15,611 nucleotides of DNA, from contig NZ_QPIP01000035.1 in NCBI RefSeq assembly GCF_003344345.1, positions 1 through 15,611 of the forward strand, in the 5' to 3' direction. Made by a program: the position numbers and the translations under genes. The notes below the pieces were generated by a model. The model was not told where the DNA came from. It saw only the letters and a program-made list of their open reading frames with translations, and did no database searches. How positions within the stretch are numbered: position 1 is the stretch's first letter; every line of letters begins with the position of its first letter. This DNA comes from Wolbachia endosymbiont of Cylisticus convexus (GTDB lineage: Bacteria; Pseudomonadota; Alphaproteobacteria; Rickettsiales; Anaplasmataceae). Of this stretch, positions 14,348-15,611 are shown one piece after another.

Positions 14348-15449
14348 ATGTTCTACTACAAAGAAATAATATCAAAATTGCCTAGAAAAGAGCTAGAGAA
14401 AATAGGTGAGGCAGTTGGTGTTGATTATAGGGTTAGCAAGCTGACTGGAGAAAACGTTTTCAATTTGTTGCTCTATAGCATACTGGAGAAAAATGAGCTG
14501 AGTTTGAGGACAATCGAGGAAAATTATCATAGAATGTTCAATATAGATACTCGCCATTCATCGGTAGCAAGCCGCTTAACCTGTCAAGTATTTTGAGAAG
14601 ATTTTTTCGTTCGTGTTGCAGAGTTCCGGAAAATCAACGAAAGTTGCTGATAACTACACTTCAGCTATCAAGTAAATTACTACATCTTGGTATTCCCTGC
14701 AGAAACGCAAAATATTGTGAGAAAAATATGATAAAATGCACTATTTCAACAGATGGAAGATTCGCAAAATTGCTTAATTTATGTACTCAGGCAGAAGGAT
14801 TTTCGGATCATAAATCGTTCCGGGAAATGATTTTAAATCATGGTCAAGAGTCAATTTGTATATTCGACCGTGGGCTACAAAAACGTGCAGCTTTTGAAGA
14901 ATTTTTAAAAAAAGATATACATTTTGTCACTCGTGGCAACGACAATATTCGTTATAAAATAGTTCGTATTCACACAAAAATTGCAGGTATACAAACAGAA
15001 ACGCTCGAACTGATAGAAGATATGGTAGTCCAGTTAGGGCAAGATGGTTCAAGATTTTTGTCGTTTGAAATCAGGCTCATTAAAGCAAAAAACCAAGAAA
15101 GTGGTGAGATTCTCACATTTTTAACCAATATTTACGAAATGTCTGCTGAAGAGATTTGCACTCTTTACAAAAAGCGCTGATCGATAGAAATTTTTTTTAG
15201 ATTGATCAAGCAGGAGCTCAATGCAAAACATTTTCTCGGGTATAGTAAAAATACAATTTTGGTCACGTTGTACATGATTCTCATTGCCTCTGTTCTATTA
15301 ACGGAATACAGGAAACGCAGCGAAATCAAGAGTTACAAGTTTACAAGGAGAGCTTTTATGAACGAACTTAGACTCGAAATCTGTCATTGAATATTGCGGT
15401 GGTGATTCAGAAAAAGTCTACGATTATTACCTTTCTTCTTTTCCATAAG
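14348..15449 (+). pseudogene. IS4-family DDE transposase, frameshifted and interrupted by a stop
   Basis: From ATG at 14348 (MFYYKEIISKLPRKELEKIG) the frame runs to about 14585 (SSVASRL), then shifts. The second segment runs through FRSCCRVPENQRKLLITTLQ, ISTDGRFAKLL and ICIFDRGLQKRAAF (a catalytic Asp) to YKKR. There a TGA (15178-15180) replaces the codon usually read as Trp, and the frame then continues SIEIFFRLIKQEL. Reading through, the IS4 signature Y-2-R-3-E-6-K is exact (Y KK R x SI E IFFRLI K). Near 15386 a third lesion shifts the end; the original tail IEYCGGDSEKVYDYYLSSFP stops at TAA 15447-15449. At least two frameshifts and one nonsense change mean it is inactive. The start is uncertain: the frame is open upstream to 14258. 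Confidence 0.85.
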
Positions 15450-15487
15450 CAATGTTCGTACAGCTGTGTGCTTGACACTGGCATGAC
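15450..15487 (-). repeat. Right inverted arm of the IS4 element
   Basis: The complement of 14272-14309 with two mismatches. It begins directly after the ancestral transposase stop codon and runs into the 50-bp tandem repeat. Confidence 0.85.
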
Positions 15488-15580
15488 AACTTGTTAATAT
15501 AAACCTTCTGGATTCCAGTGTCACGCACTGGAATGACAACTTGTTAATATAAACTTTCTAGATTCTAGTGTCACGCGCTG
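15481..15580. repeat. Two 50-bp tandem copies of a palindromic intergenic repeat
   Basis: 15481-15530 and 15531-15580 align without gaps at a 50-base period, differing at a handful of positions. The first junction forms a perfect hairpin: ATTCCAGTG (15512-15520), loop TCACG, CACTGGAAT (15526-15534). The second copy is mutated in the same stem (TTCTAGTG, GCGCTGAT), so its hairpin is weaker. The remaining bases to the edge (15581-15611) show nothing recognisable. Confidence 0.88.
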
Positions 15581-15611
15581 ATCGAAAGGGCTGCTTGCAT
15601 AACACCCCCTT

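Larger units (their letters stand above)
14272..15487 (+). mobile_element. IS4-family element with 38-bp inverted end arms
   Basis: The left arm 14272-14309 and right arm 15450-15487 are inverted copies with only two mismatches. The inner part (cacagctgtacgaacattg and its complement) abuts the transposase gene closely and is probably the true IS end. The outer 14-20 bases (gtcatcccagtgtca on the left) match the palindromic dispersed repeat seen again at 15481-15580. Total span 1216 bp. I could not identify a target duplication. Confidence 0.8.

Noticed and set aside
15202..15390. A separate 62-codon gene after the IS4 transposase
   Set aside because: It is in frame with the preceding segment and completes the IS4 catalytic signature once the TGA at 15178 is read through, so it is the C-terminus of the same broken gene.
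1..15611. CRISPR array, toxin-antitoxin pair, phage WO structural genes or cif-type genes
   Set aside because: No regularly spaced short direct repeats with unique spacers, and no protein with the hallmarks of these systems, was seen on either strand.

Overview
The window looks like a Wolbachia (Rickettsiales, Anaplasmataceae) chromosome segment. This rests on strong AT richness, several insertion sequences decayed in the way typical of that genus, an ankyrin-repeat gene, the protein style of the core genes, and dispersed palindromic repeats of the 'ccagtgtcacgcactgg' kind at the right edge. The genus call comes from family recognition without a database search; I do not assign a strain.

Layout. 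Positions 1-3700 are a graveyard of mobile DNA, all on the minus strand. In order they are: an IS110-family transposase pseudogene (1-848, open at the left edge) with a structured non-coding leader; a complete but decayed IS5-family element with perfect 18-bp ends (1231-2063); an IS3-family orfA remnant cut by that IS5 (2064-2198); a second, different IS110-family pseudogene (2288-3186) with its own structured leader; and a decayed chromosomal gene (3322-3700). An unrecognised but intact gene follows on the plus strand (3878-4420).

Positions 4635-14190 are a block of intact genes. Minus strand: lgt, smpB and an ankyrin-repeat protein. Plus strand: an isolated mnhE-type antiporter subunit. A small unknown gene (minus) overlaps the end of mnhE. 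purN (plus) overlaps the end of a tightly packed minus-strand operon, ribF-lspA-M16 peptidase-M16 peptidase-like. Divergent from ribF are a glutaredoxin gene with a C-terminal tail and then an unknown 290-residue gene (both plus).

Positions 14272-15611 hold a decayed IS4-family element bounded by 38-bp inverted arms, followed by two 50-bp tandem copies of a palindromic repeat.

How the genes work together: lgt (lipidation) and lspA (signal peptide removal) are the first two steps of lipoprotein maturation. ribF makes FMN/FAD, purN acts in purine synthesis, smpB serves trans-translation, and the glutaredoxin serves thiol redox. The two M16 genes look like a catalytic plus non-catalytic pair exported to the periplasm. 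The least conventional items are the two candidate IS110 bridge-RNA leaders, the ankyrin gene with its divergent regulatory palindrome, and the IS4 copy seated in the hairpin of a dispersed repeat. I did not find a clearly new multi-gene system.
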